Positions 11,280-22,489 of a DNA stretch of 64,000 bases are shown one piece after another. The position numbers and the translations under genes are program-made. The stretch lies in assembly GCA_948099385.1 (NCBI GenBank), contig CANUEZ040000193.1:5158501-5222500 (forward strand). The letters are read 5' to 3'. The notes under the pieces were generated by a model that worked only from the letters and a program-made list of their open reading frames with translations, was not told the DNA's origin and ran no database searches. The first letter of the stretch is position 1. Every line of letters starts with the position of its first letter. Source of the DNA: Fasciola hepatica (lineage: Eukaryota; Platyhelminthes; Trematoda; Plagiorchiida; Fasciolidae).

Positions 11280-12095
11280 CGCCTACGGTAAACATTTCAG
11301 TGTATACAACACAGAGAGAGAAATGATACAATTAATTGGGTTCGATTGAAAGCTTCGCCAGTGAGTTTGATAGGGGGAGATCGGGGTCCTTTCGGTTGGT
11401 GCCATAACAAACAAACACTTTTGTCGACCGCATTCGTGCATCGCTTCGGTGAATGCTCACAGCTTCAATTTGGGCTTGCGCAACACAGTTATAAGAGATT
11501 AGGTCAGGTCAGCTTTGTGACCTGATGCAGTGAAATGTTTCGGAAAAAAACCGTAGACCTTGTGTCTCAGTTGTTAATCTTTTCGACTATGCACGGACCG
11601 CCAGCCCGTCACTGTGGTGCCCCCCTTAGAGCAGACATGGTAACCAGAGTATTGTTTCCCACAACTCATGAGGTGGAGAAAACGATTAATAGGAAGGAAG
11701 TGGTCAGTGTGCATTGCCAGAGTGTGCGTGTAGCCTGCGCGTGCAACGATCAAATTACTACTACGTGTGTCGGGAGTTTGTATAAACAATAAGATGGTTG
11801 ACAAATAAACAAAGCTGATTTCTGCTACCAGACTTCCGCATACTTTCGATGCTGTTCGGTGAACGTATCGGGATAGCAGTTGGCCAGCGACGTTCTTTCT
11901 ATGAACTCTTCTTCAATTTGCATTTAATCTTTGATGCAGATATTCCACGCTCTGTTGAGGAGGATTCGAACCGAACCATGATTGTATGTCTTCGGTGCGA
12001 AACTGGAGAATTGCAAATATCGACCTTTCCAAGTTACTTTGAGATGGATACTGCGTGGGAATATTTCATCCGAACATCTGATTATTAAAACATCT
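11220..12095 (-). pseudogene. Penelope-like element, left (minus) arm, duplicon A
   Basis: Inverted arm of a PLE fragment. Read on the minus strand it corresponds to the RT thumb/linker and the C-terminal part of the GIY-YIG endonuclease, followed by the 3' end (about 11,220-11,320). The remnant HFTASGHKADLT and the linker segment around 11,849-12,090 align with the younger PLE at 49,029-49,523. The GIY-YIG core is deleted in this arm. Right (plus) arm: 12,190-13,080. B has the same arrangement at 44,580-45,500. Confidence 0.72.
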
Positions 12096-12189
12096 AAAAG
12101 GACTGGACTATTAACTAGTTCTTCTTCGTGAGTGACAGAGAAATTGGGAAGAATAGAATGATGGTGTTCCTTCAGCCAGATAAGGAATC

Positions 12190-13085
12190 AGGCAGAATAA
12201 ATATGAGGAAGAAGGAATGCATATACGAAAAATAGAAGACATATCTTCCGACATCAAACCTCTCAAACGGGACACTACGCTTGATGACAGCATGTGGACA
12301 GAGAAACAAATGATATCAATAAATCTTCAAATGTTTTTCTTTATCGGGTTTCAATCCAAATACATGAAAAATAACTCAAATAAATTGGAAAGCAGGCCCC
12401 TGTTCTGACAGGATCACCAAACGTTCACAAGTCTGGAGTTACTTTGAGGCCTATATTATACATGAAAAATCGGCATATCACGAACTGGCTCGATATCAAA
12501 CACAGTAGTCATTTAACTGTTGCACGTGTACGCTACAATCACGATTTCGGAATGCTCACTTATTAATTCCTTACTAAAAATCTTACGCATCAAATACAAT
12601 CAACATGAAGCAAGTTTCTATGGTTTCGCTATTAACATGTGACCACTTTTTAGTGAAGAATATGTATATCTTAAGTCAGCCACAAGACACCCATAGACTG
12701 TGGTGCAACTACTTCAGTCACTGATTACGAGCAGGTCAGAATTCAAAAGTCATTCAGACAGTCCTGCCGATCCCAATGTCTCACATGTTTTCTATCAGTT
12801 CACTTAAAGCTACCGTGACGCATTCGAAGGCAGAACGGATAGCTGCTTAGCAAAACCAGCGTCGGAAAAGTTATTGAAATGGTTAGAAAATCGATGACAC
12901 CGCGCAATGCGGCCACAGAGAATGAAGTCAAATGTGTAGTTTCTTCAATTGCGTAATACCTAATTGAATCAGGTCACAAATGTGATCCGATTGCATCCCT
13001 TACGTTGATGTTGTTGATGTTGATGATGAGCCTAGCGCAAAATACGGCCTAACATTTGCAGCTGCTTGAGTTATTCACATATAAT
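12190..13085 (+). pseudogene. Penelope-like element, right (plus) arm with GIY-YIG remnant, duplicon A
   Basis: Plus-strand arm of the palindromic PLE. The endonuclease region (about 12,765-13,080) aligns with the well preserved copy at 49,995-50,331: VSHVFYQFT, then SYRDAFEGRTDSCL in place of the DVYIGRTDRCL core, then ASEKLLKWL. The GIY-YIG catalytic Tyr/Ile block is mutated and several stops follow. A short GTTGAT repeat lies at 13,003-13,025. No RT core (palm) is present in any of the three palindromic copies. Confidence 0.75.
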
Positions 13086-13674
13086 AAGATTATCTAATTA
13101 GGCCATTCATATATCTCCTTATTTAGGTCCTGAGAAGGATGCTACTTAAACTCTTCATTATGATGAAATCAGGCTTCGTGGAATTCCAACTGGATGTTGT
13201 TTGGACTTAAAAAGATGAGTGCTTTATAATTATCCACTATCAATCCATGTGGTTTTATCATTTTCCTATCTAATGTTTCATATTTTTGATAGTTTCTCCA
13301 AAAGACTGTCGCAGGTAGAGTAGACACATTGAGTAAGTAGACCCTCTAGTTGGACGCAATTGTGTCTCCACTGACATCTGCAAATGGAATGAATCCTGTG
13401 ACCTATATCTTGTTGTCTTTCATCTGATAGATTGGATAATTTCGTTTCATAACTTTCTCTTCCATGCTCATGTCCAGAACTGGAACATAACTCTTCTTCA
13501 TACATTTTACGTTGAGCATAAAATGGATTTAGGATATGGAAACTGGATGGATTCATCCAACGTAATAAGTGAATTCAATCAGAGCTATACATGTATACAA
13601 TCACATTGAAAATAAAATACACATATTGTTTGCTTTTTTCAGACGCATTACAATCACATCAATCCGAAGTAAAC
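13086..13674. other. No gene seen (A)
   Basis: Matches B 46,640-47,340 with moderate divergence. The minus frame 13,556-13,278 has no known domain and is not kept in B. No RNA gene or terminal repeat recognised. Confidence 0.4.
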
Positions 13675-14745
13675 GTAGAAGGGTGAAATCATTTCTCATT
13701 CCGAATATACACTCCGGGTGCTTCATCAATAATCGTACGAAGAATTACGATAGCACACCTTATCATCAAGCAGTCGAAAAGCAATATGTCTACCCATGAG
13801 TTCAATTTAGAGGTGGAAGTAAAGCAGATGTGGTAAAAAGTCGGTCTCAATCGCGTGTTAGCCATATCCGAAGTCAGAACGATGAATTATGCTGCCGGAA
13901 TCCATGTTTTGTTCATCCCTCGTCTATTTCTCATTTTCGAATGAAACGCAGAATATTCGTAAATTTCCGGATCTCAGTGTGGGGTAGGTGACGTATGTCG
14001 AACAACAGGATGACCGTCTTGACACATAAAGGCGTATCACCCAAGTCGGTTAAACAAAATACAAGTGGAGAGCGGACAAGCGACAATTACCATCTCTTCC
14101 ATGGGATCGGATCATTCGATCAATAATAATGGAGCCTCTCTTCCCATATAAACGGTCAAAGTAAGAGCAACAAGAAATGCCAACCGCTAGATCTCAGCAA
14201 CCGTCAATTGAGTCTCGATCCGCACGAAACAACACCACATTGTTTGCTCAGAAGCAACACAAAATAATGTGACGTAATCAATAACACCACGTTACTCATA
14301 GTTATCGGCGCAATATCTTTCGTAACTCTCATAAAACCTCTGTTGTATGGACACGAATTTGGCAATTTCTGTAATCAAGATTATCGACTATTTTTCTGAT
14401 TTTCTATCATCCAGTGAGCAAGATCTGTAAGAACGTTTATTATTTTATCGCAGGTGAAACACTGACAACTAGTTGTTTGGATGCCGAGTGTGCTGATGTC
14501 CTAATCGAGTGTCCTCACTCAACCGTATTTGACAAATCAGATGATTATTCATTAGTTGCAGGAAGGTATCACCAAATACAACCATGAACCAAAACAAACA
14601 GGTCAATACGACACTGGTAACCATTACTTCAAGTTCAATTTCACATATGAACAACGTGCCTCTAATTTATCTTTTACCCTGTAGTACCAAGAAAATAATG
14701 AACATGTGCATATCTCTCACTGAAAGCTCACCTTATCAAACTATA
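13675..14745. repeat. High-identity island 3 (A copy)
   Basis: About 1.07 kb matching 47,345-48,415 closely (a few per cent difference by eye in the left half, slightly more in the right half). Unrecognised content. In B the minus strand holds a 110-codon frame (47,609-47,277); the A version of that frame is shorter because of single-base differences. A hydrophobic minus frame at 14,654-14,469 is not kept intact in B. B has about 150 extra bases just to the left. Confidence 0.7.
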
Positions 14746-14935
14746 AATTGGAAAAACGTTTGACAGTCATTACTCGGATTCCATGGACGATGCATGCTCG
14801 TTTTTTTACTTGTCTGTCTTCTCCGAGTGGGCAGATTTCTGGGCCCGTCTTTTGCATGAAGCATCACCACAATCAGATCACCTATACCACTATCACCCAT
14901 CAATTACGATGCTCGCGTCAAACTGATAGACAAGA

Positions 14936-15282
14936 TCGAATATCGTTGATCTAATGGTATCAGTCAACATGCTGGTCTCCACTTGCGCTGCGTGAACACA
15001 CAAAACCTCGATCAAATGAGATTTTTTGCGACAGCGAAATGGGTAATCATGTTGATTGAATCAAATTTATTGCTTCATATACTTCGGTGGATCACGTGAT
15101 GGCGTCGCGTCGCTCATTGAAGAATTGCTTTTCTAGCATTTCCATTAGGGAAGTTCACTATGACCGCTTGTCTGGTAGTGACGTAATGCCTTGTCTACAA
15201 TCAATTCGTGGCAGTCAGTTATCTTTCATCGATCGATGACGCAATAGTGTTGAGTTTCTTTCTCAAGGCACATTTGAATGTT
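14936..15282. repeat. 345-bp repeat unit, first copy (A1)
   Basis: This unit recurs at 15,672-16,018 (A2) in direct orientation, and once only in B at 48,587-48,925. Each copy runs from a TCGAATATCG block to a TTTCTTTCTCAAGGCACATTTG-like end. A2 resembles the single B copy more than A1 does. The two A copies bracket the inverted tRNA-like pair. An LTR pair with a solo LTR in B, or a tandem duplication, would both explain this. Confidence 0.75.
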
Positions 15283-15296
15283 TTGAGGTGATCCAA

Positions 15297-15433
15297 ATGT
15301 GAAAACTTTTTAGCCTCGGCGGGATTCGATCCCACGCATGATCACCACCCTCGCTTTAGTACCGCGAGTGCTCTACCAGCTGAGCTACGAGGCCACGCCG
15401 GAGGATCTTCGACTTTCTGCATATGGATCACAG
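15297..15433. repeat. Inverted repeat, left arm, around tRNA-like sequence
   Basis: The arm is the reverse complement of 15,537-15,672 with only a few mismatches, with a spacer of about 100 bases. It includes a full tRNA-like sequence plus flanks ending in GATCACAG on the inner side and TGTGAAAACTTTTT on the outer side. As single-stranded DNA or RNA it would form a long hairpin. Confidence 0.85.
15313..15394 (-). tRNA. tRNA-like sequence (tRNA pseudogene or tRNA-derived SINE head), copy 1
   Basis: On the minus strand a cloverleaf can be drawn: acceptor GCCTCG/CGAGGC, D arm GCTC/GAGC, anticodon stem CTCGC/GCGAG and T arm GTGGG/CCCGC with loop ATCGAAT. Box A (TAGCTCAGCTGG) and box B (GGATCGAATCC) of RNA polymerase III are both present. 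The anticodon loop has nine bases (GGTACTAAA) rather than seven, so normal decoding is doubtful and no amino acid is assigned. The variable region has about 14 bases. No CCA or clear T-run terminator follows in transcription sense beyond A-rich sequence. Confidence 0.55.
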
Positions 15434-15536
15434 TGGTATCCGGTTAGTACAAAGGGAAATCCTGCTGTAGTCAGTCAAATTACAAGCTAGTTCACTGTGG
15501 TGGATGCCATGTGCTACTGTAATTTGGGCGGGTATT

Positions 15537-15672
15537 CTGTGATCCTTATGCAGGAAGTCGAAGGCTCTCCGGCGTGGCCTCGTAGCTCAGCTGGTAGAGC
15601 ACTCGCGGTACTAAAGCGAGGGTGGTGACCATGCGTGGGATCGAATCCCGCCGAGGCAAAAAAGTTTTCACA
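15537..15672. repeat. Inverted repeat, right arm, around tRNA-like sequence
   Basis: Reverse-complement partner of 15,297-15,433. Differences are few and lie mainly in the inner flank (for example TCTTCGAC against CCTTCGAC). Confidence 0.85.
15576..15657 (+). tRNA. tRNA-like sequence, copy 2
   Basis: Plus-strand partner of the copy at 15,313-15,394, differing by one base in the variable region (GACCATGC against GATCATGC). It has the same nine-base anticodon loop and the same A and B boxes, and is followed by an A run (AAAAAA). Near identity of the two arms suggests recent inverted duplication or continued homogenisation. Confidence 0.55.
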
Positions 15673-16018
15673 ATTTCGAATATCGGTGATTATAATGACA
15701 ATAGTCAAAAAGCTGATCTCCACTTGCGCTGTGTGAGCATACATAACCTGGTTCATGTGAGATTTGTTGCGACAGCGGAATGAGTATTCATGTTGATTGA
15801 ATCAAATTTATTGCTTTATATACTTCGGTGGATCACGTGATGGTGTCGCGTCGCTTATTGAAGAAATGATTTTCCAGTTTTTCCAGTAGGGAAGATCACT
15901 ATGACTGTCTGACTGGCAGTGACATAATGCCTTGTCTCCAACGATTTGGGCAGTCAATGATCTTGAATCTGTCGATGATGCAATTGTGTTGAGTTTCTTT
16001 CTCAAGCCACATTTGGAT
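15672..16018. repeat. 345-bp repeat unit, second copy (A2)
   Basis: Direct copy of 14,936-15,282. Its right flank continues into the sequence that follows the single copy in B once the younger PLE (48,955-50,475) is removed. Confidence 0.75.
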
Positions 16019-17060
16019 ATGGTGATTTATCGTATGACGTGTGATCGGGGAATAACGTGAACACAATTACCAGTTTGGCAGTATATTAGACGCGCCTGAA
16101 TTTTGGCTTCAAACGTTTGCTGGTTAGGTTGATCATAACGTCTCATTTATGCGCTATTTCTGATTCCACATCCAAGCACATTGGAAGACTATTCTTTATC
16201 AGCTTGATTTGATAATATGTTGCCAGGAATTATGCTGGATACGCAGTTGACATCAGCGTTTCAATGATTCCATTGATTTGTCCCTCCAGTGGCTCTGTCG
16301 TCCAAATTTACTCTTAATCGAGAAACAGTTTTTGCACTGTGCTTATCTTGTACTTCTCTGGAACAATTTGAGTGCAGTATAGATAGTGTCCTTGTAGACA
16401 GATATTTTAATTGGTCCATTTTCTTAGTCTTCGCTGAGGATAGGTAACCTTATATTTGAACTTAGAAAATTGTAGCTGGTCAACTGTCTTTCACAACGTA
16501 ACAGGATTTCGTAACCTTACCAACCATTTTATTAGTTAAAACTTAGAGCGGATTCGGTCGATGATGAGACTACTCGCTCTGTTCCGTCTGTTTTGTCATT
16601 TTGAGGACACCTTTCATTGAAGTGACTCATGGCTAAGATATTCCCATTTGTAATTCGATGCTTCTAATCTACTTTGTTCTAGTTCAAGCTGCAGTATTGT
16701 GTGAAAAGAAATTCGGTACACGATTGCACGAATGTGTTGTTTTCATGCGCTCTTGCCAAACGAGTGATTCCGTGTTTCGATAGTGATACCCTGTTTAAAC
16801 TGAATTTCATACAAATCCATCAAAGCAAATGTAGCTTTACACCGACAGGTTCCTCTCGACTAGATAGATTTTGGCTTATCAACAATCCAATAAAATATAC
16901 TGTTTTCATTTTATTTGCATGAATTCCGTAGAAATTCATCTGACTAATTCTCGTGCCGAAAACCATGAAATGGTACCAGCTTCTCCAATGGTTTGCATTG
17001 TAATGAACAACTCTTTTCGTTGCCTGCACAATACAGATCTTGAATGATCATTTGGATGTT
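16018..17060. repeat. Duplicon sequence matching 50,490-51,500
   Basis: Colinear with B after its PLE insertion. The part 16,660-17,060 is itself repeated at 17,490-17,905 and at 51,330-51,500. Minus frames encode related peptides in the repeats (see 17,490-17,905). No known domain. Confidence 0.65.
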
Positions 17061-17489
17061 CATCTCGCACACCAGCCACAAACCTGTTACCACAGAGGTC
17101 CAGCACCATGTTTCTGTACTGTACAAGTGAAGCCGTCCGATCCAGGACGTTTTGGTAAACTTGGTGAAATGCGTGTTTCTTGGGAAGTTCCCAAATTCCA
17201 CATTATTAGCTTAGTATAAAATTTGGAGACGGTTTTTCGGATAGTGATCATGAAACTGTATCACCGTTTTACACATGAGAATTGCTGATAACAATGAAAA
17301 TCTTTGGTGGGGTAATTTCAAGTAAATTGATAGAAAATGTAAAACAAGTCGAAAGTGAAATGGTTTCACCTTAATTGAATGCAAATTGGAATATAGTCTA
17401 CCAATAGCTCCACCAACCTCCCTTCTCATCTCCGTGCCATAATAAATCGGATAACCAGCAGAAACATAATTGTACTCATTTGTAATGTG

Positions 17490-17905
17490 AGGCCTCCGTT
17501 CCATTCTGTTCTATTTCAATCTGTGTTAAGGTGTGAAAAGAAACTCGACAGAAGGTTGTACGAATGCGTTGGTTTCATGTGATCTTCCCAAAGAAGTGAT
17601 CCTTTGTTTCGATAGTGTTTTCTTGTGGAAATGCATTTCGTACTAATCCGTCAAGACAAATGTAAATTCACATCTCATGGTTGCGCTTGACCAGGTAGAT
17701 ATGGGCGTATCAGTAACCAAATAAAATCTACTCACTTTATTTCCTATGCATGAATTCCGTATGAGCTGATCAGACTGATTCTCGCCTAAATAATCACGAA
17801 ATGATATCCGCTTCTCCAATGATTTGCATTGAAATGAACAGCTGTTTTCCGTGCCAGCCACAATCCTGATACCACTGGTTGCGTTCGTTTTCTGTCTGTC
17901 GAGTA
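17490..17905 (-). repeat. Second copy of a ~400-bp repeat with similar minus-strand peptide
   Basis: Read on the minus strand, this copy encodes NSCSFQCKSLEKRISFRDY in an open frame of 125 codons (18,020-17,643). The copy at 16,820-17,201 encodes KSCSLQCKPLEKLVPFHGF in the same register. The peptides are clearly related although the DNA has diverged. I do not recognise the family. The third copy in B (51,330-51,500) covers only part of it. It may be a duplicated exon captured from a host gene or an unknown element ORF. Confidence 0.4.
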
Positions 17906-18163
17906 TTACTTCCAACTTGTTGTTTCCTATCCGCATTTGGATTAGCAGATTGAGCGGCAGATGCAACATGGGAGCATAGTCACTGACTACGCCACATAAT
18001 ACACCACTGAATGACCTCAAATGCTGAACAAACTTTCAGATACGTTTAAGCGAGACTTATGATTGTGATTTTATTTCGGTCTCACAGCTAAATAACAACA
18101 AAATCATCTCTTTCGAACAAACAGAGAAGATGCGAGCCGACAAACAGATGCGACAGTGTATTC

Positions 18164-18170
18164 TATATAA
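18164..18170 (+). promoter_or_regulatory. Possible TATA box (TATATAA)
   Basis: A TATATAA stretch about 130 bases upstream of a short ATG-initiated open frame, in DNA that is less AT-rich than typical chance TATA sites here. No initiator or other element could be confirmed. Confidence 0.25.
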
Positions 18171-18297
18171 ATTGGTACGAAAACAATACTGATGCGAGAA
18201 ATACACGGAATGCAAACGATCGCAACGACCAATCAGAAAACGAAGCGCGAGCCTGTACAGTCAGCGCAAAACCGAAGGTAGAGTTATTCAAAACGAG

Positions 18298-18480
18298 ATG
18301 AGAAGAAACCGCGGAACCGTTAGTTCAGTTAAACATACGCAACCTACGAAAACGGTGAGGTCAAAATCAGACGTCAGAAAAGACCGTAGGGAAAATAAAT
18401 CTAACAATATGTCCAGAGAAAGGGTCATTTTCTCAACCCTATCGAGGCCACTGGAAATGTATCTTAATTTGCACAAGTGA
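18298..18480 (+). CDS. Short basic open frame, unknown
   Basis: A 60-codon ATG frame rich in Arg and Lys (starts MRRNRGTVSS, later KTVRSKSDVRKDRREN). It lies in the A-only segment downstream of a TATATAA. No family recognised. Its length is within chance expectation, so it may not be a gene. Confidence 0.2.
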   Translation: MRRNRGTVSSVKHTQPTKTVRSKSDVRKDRRENKSNNMSRERVIFSTLSRPLEMYLNLHK

Positions 18481-20139
18481 AAACAGTCTAGGTTTGACCT
18501 CTGAGGTCATTTTGCAAACAGTAGGTCCACTGATAACAATTCAAATTCAGTACATTCAAGCACATCCTGAAACGAAGTAAATTGTCCCTCGAAAAAGAAA
18601 ACTCAATAAAACCAACTGAGGGTTGGTTAATAAATCCACTATGCAACTACACAATGAAAGTAACGAAGTCAGCAAAGTCGTAGCTGACGTCAAATAAATG
18701 GGGCAACATTTAGCTGGCAAGTGAAATAGTCGGACATGCTAAGATTCATGCATAAAGAGGAGCATTTCTTTGAAGAATATTTCTACGACTAACAAATCGT
18801 CGAGCACGATGACAACATTGAATAAATGGTCCAAAGCAACTCTATATTCCCATGTAAGTAGCAAGATATGGGATTTACATAGATTCATCACGCGGCCTAA
18901 AGATCCGGATCACCATGGAGAACCACGAACCACTGCACAGCTGTTTCTTCCTCATTACAAATCATCTTCATGGTTTTCAATGAAGATCTGAGCATTCACA
19001 CTACTTGATGACTCATATTGTGCCTCATTTAACCGAACTTATATTTCAGCCTTTGGTCGGTTGTTTGATAGAATATAACAAGATCGCAATGTATTCCATT
19101 CTGGGTTTATTCTTTTGATTACCCTCTTACGCGTGAGTGCTTGTGAAGGAGAACACCCAAAGCATCAAAAGCTCACAACACTTAAGTGTGAAATGAATCA
19201 TGGAACAAACTCGACTCAGCAAATGGCGTAATCTGTCCACCGATCTGAACGGGCGAGCAGAGTCTTTTTTATAAATAGGCACAGAAACCACAGTGCTCGA
19301 ATGCCGTTCTGATAAAAACTCGGTCACATATCACAGCATACTAAATTGTGGCAAGATTACAGACACTATTCATCCAAAATTCTTCTTCAGTGTTTGATCA
19401 GCTGACTACTTGTCTAACGCAAATCCGCGACAGTCCTTCGTTACATTGATCAATGGGTTATCCACGTGTGTATTGCTCGATGGAAGTTCACTGTTCAATA
19501 AAATGCAGATAACACGCGGTAATCAGTCCGGTTTTCCAATAAATAGTGCTCTATTTGACTGGTGAAACGCCATTGCTTTGTGAGTGAGATAGGCAGCACA
19601 TTTTCACAAAAGTTGTGATTCCGTAAATTGCTTACGGTGACACAAGAAACTGAGAGTGTTATGACATTACTTGATGGTGTTCAAATATGTGACTTGACGA
19701 ATAAACTGATCTCATGTCTTAGCTGTGGATATGCTTGACAGAGGCATATACGAACGGACTTTTCAGCTCATCAGCTGAGAGGTGTACCGCACATTGAAGT
19801 CTACATTCATCTGAACATAGGTGGCGTTCCAGTTAACGCTCGTTGTTTTTCGGACTGGTTTTGCTGTGACCATAGCAGAAGCAATCTTTTCGTAGTCTTT
19901 GTTGAAGGACACGTGTGCGTACGTACCAAAAAACATCTTCCACGATAACATGACTAACTGTGATCTATAGAGTACACAGTTCATTTTTCATTAAGCTTCG
20001 TCACTATCTTATACAGTAATCAGGTCAGATACCCCGTGGACTCATTTGAATGTTCACCACACCACCCACAAAAAATTATTTTATGGGTCTGAAGGCACAA
20101 CCGACATTTTGGTCATCGAACAAAGAACATTCGCACGAT

Positions 20140-20705
20140 ATGGAAGACGGAGAGCACCTTACTCAAACCGGGAAGATATCCGGTTCGAAAACCACTCGTT
20201 TGTCACGGACAATAGATTTACACCTCATTCGGAACTACATCGTTTCATATTACTACTCAGGAACACCATTCCTTTTATCCTCATTAGTGTGTTGCAGTGG
20301 TCGATTCACATTTGCTATTCCAAATAACGTCTCAATTTAATCAACCATAGTTCAAATGAATAATAAGGGAAATTCAAGCAACTTTCCTACTCAGATTATT
20401 TTCGAATTTCCGTGTATCGATGAATGGGGAAATTGGGACATCCGGTTGCACACGATACAGTAAACTGACTACGGATTTACAACAGAGAGGAATCGCAATT
20501 CCATTATTCATTTTTTCTCCGTGTTTTATTTGCCTCCTGCTTTTTGAACTGTGACAACGAACAAAGATCTCGATCATAGACGTTTCTGTATTGTTACCGG
20601 CTTGCTCGTTTACATTATTTTTCAAATTCAGTTTGAATCATTCAATACTTCTCCACTCTGATCTCCCTTCTGTTTTATCGTTTCACGTGTGCGTCGGATG
20701 TTTTG
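20140..20705. repeat. High-identity island 4 (A copy)
   Basis: Matches 51,825-52,395 nearly base for base. Both strands hold open frames shared by A and B (plus 20,050-20,340 and 51,825-52,025 share a C-terminus ending FAIPNNVSI; the minus frame 20,625-20,374 is kept largely in B). No domain recognised. It lies close to the right end of the duplicon. Confidence 0.7.
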
Positions 20706-20775
20706 CGCCTCATCCGCAGTCATGCTCTTCTTTATTCATGTAGTTTGTGTAACTTGTACCCATCATTCCAACACA

Positions 20776-21150
20776 GGTTTGGTAATACATCAAAAATAGC
20801 TTCCATGAATGTGATTTTCCTTTCTTGTGAGTTTGTCTTTCTGATCCAATACGCCCGCTTCGATGAAGCGACTGTTCTAGCCCACAAGAAACAGAGCTCT
20901 TGTTAAAAAATAGATAAAAGAAAGGTCAATATATGCATGTGACCAGAATGATTTCATTCACTATCGGTTTGTCGTTAGAAATAAAACTGAAAATGTCGTG
21001 AAGTATTTGCCTCATACGATAAATGTTTAAATTTTTAAATGTGAATGAATGTCCAGCTGGTGAGGAATCACTGAAAATAAACTTTATATCTGAATGACAT
21101 TTCGTTTTCTACGTGGTAAACAAAATTGCGCAGAATTGTTTACGCTATCT
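20776..21150. other. Start of inter-duplicon spacer, no gene seen
   Basis: Similarity between A and B stops at about 20,775 (A) and 52,455 (B). The sequence here is unrelated to that after B. Nothing recognised. Confidence 0.5.
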
Positions 21151-21154
21151 GCAA

Positions 21155-21665
21155 CGACATTCCTCACAGGAATACTCATCAGTAGGCAAAATATCAATAC
21201 ATCCATGTGGGAATCGTGCATTCAGCCTTTGTCTAGCCGCACGTGTATTGAAAATTCACCCTAATTCGGTTGTATTAGGACGATCTATGTCATGATTTAC
21301 TGACCGCGTGGTCGGGATCTGAGAAAAGACAGTTAGTACCACTCTGCACGATAAGTAAAGAAGAACAAAACTGTCACCATGTTTATTGTTTGGAATGAAT
21401 ACAGGTTATAAATCATTCCGCAAATGGATCAAAATTGCTACGTGGGAACAACAGAGAAATTTTGTTTGCTGCTGTTGTACTGCGTTGGCCCCAACTACAT
21501 TTTTCTATTAGTGAAGGAAGCCATAGCTGAAGGAGATGTGTTTTGCGACTGGGACATTTTCATCTCATGAGGTGAACAACGGTATTACTCACAGGAATAC
21601 TCATCAGTAGGCAAAATATCAATACATCTATGTCGGTATCTGGCATTTGGCCTTTTGTCTTGGCC
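21155..21665. repeat. Local repeats with a second copy at 24.9 kb
   Basis: An 85-bp stretch containing CACAGGAATACTCATCAGTA occurs at 21,155-21,240 and again at 21,580-21,665. Between them, 21,247-21,570 recurs at 24,949-25,345 in the same orientation, sharing GGTTATAAATCATTCCGCAA and neighbouring sequence. Family unknown; likely a dispersed non-coding repeat. Confidence 0.7.
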
Positions 21666-22309
21666 TTAGATTCTGCACTCTGGCAAAATTTTCGCCTGTA
21701 AATGTACCGTATTATCAAGCTCACTGAGGGGTAATATTAGCATATAGTCGATTACTCGAAGGTACAAATGACTAAGTCTTGTTCACCATATATGGTGCCA
21801 ATTGTCCAGATTGCCTCCCGACGGCCTGATTACAAGGAATTAAAAAGTCAGCGTCATCAATATCATTTCCTTCAGAATATAATGGATAAATTAAACGTAC
21901 TTACTGGAGTAGACAAATGGGTGGGTTAACAGTTTGAACATTTTCAGAGGTAATGTGGCAGTGGCATCTCCGGTGTACAGAAACATCAACATCCTATATT
22001 TTTGGAATTTCCGTGTTGATAAAGAGATTCAGGGTATTCATTTGTATGATCCGTTAATTGGTTGTCTCATAGCCCACCAAATATTGCCCTCCATCATCCA
22101 AGCTCTACAGTGAGGACCAGAACACACTGTGGTAGATTTTCTCAATAATATTAGGATTTTATCGATCCCCCTACTTAATGAAACTAATTTAATAGAAAAA
22201 ATGGTATTTGAAAATCAATACAAATTTGCTTCGTTCAGATGGCACTCATCGTCCTGTATTTCGGAAAGAAAGCCTTTTCTATCAGCAAGATACACCAAAC
22301 TGCTATCGG

Positions 22310-22357
22310 TGGCGCAGAGCTTTCACTCGACACTTCGGAGGTCAGAGGTTCTAATCC
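22310..22357 (+). promoter_or_regulatory. Possible RNA polymerase III promoter (A and B boxes)
   Basis: TGGCGCAGAGC (22,310-22,320) resembles box A, and GGTTCTAATCC (22,347-22,357) matches box B except for one base. Spacing is typical of a tRNA gene or tRNA-derived SINE. I could not fold a full cloverleaf. Confidence 0.35.
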
Positions 22358-22489
22358 TCGAACGACGATATTTTTCTTGGTAGGCGGAAATCCTTTGTGA
22401 CTCGGCTGGTGACCAATCCTGACATATCGGGCCTTATGCGGTCCCCCACTTCGAGCCGAACAGTATGGTTTCCGGTTATGTTTAATAAT

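Larger units (their letters stand above)
17906..19890. other. A-only segment, no recognised gene
   Basis: About 2 kb present in A and absent from B, whose sequence jumps from the equivalent of about 17,720 to about 19,895. It holds a possible TATA box (18,164-18,170) and a short basic open frame (18,298-18,480). I see no domain or terminal repeat that would mark it as a single insertion. Confidence 0.5.

Noticed and set aside
11960..11975. Perfect box B-like GGTTCGAATCC on the minus strand (also about 45,357)
   Set aside because: It lies inside the PLE linker coding sequence, with no box A at the right distance in either copy.
13003..13025. GTTGAT repeats as a coding repeat
   Set aside because: Very short and inside a degraded endonuclease remnant; not kept in B.
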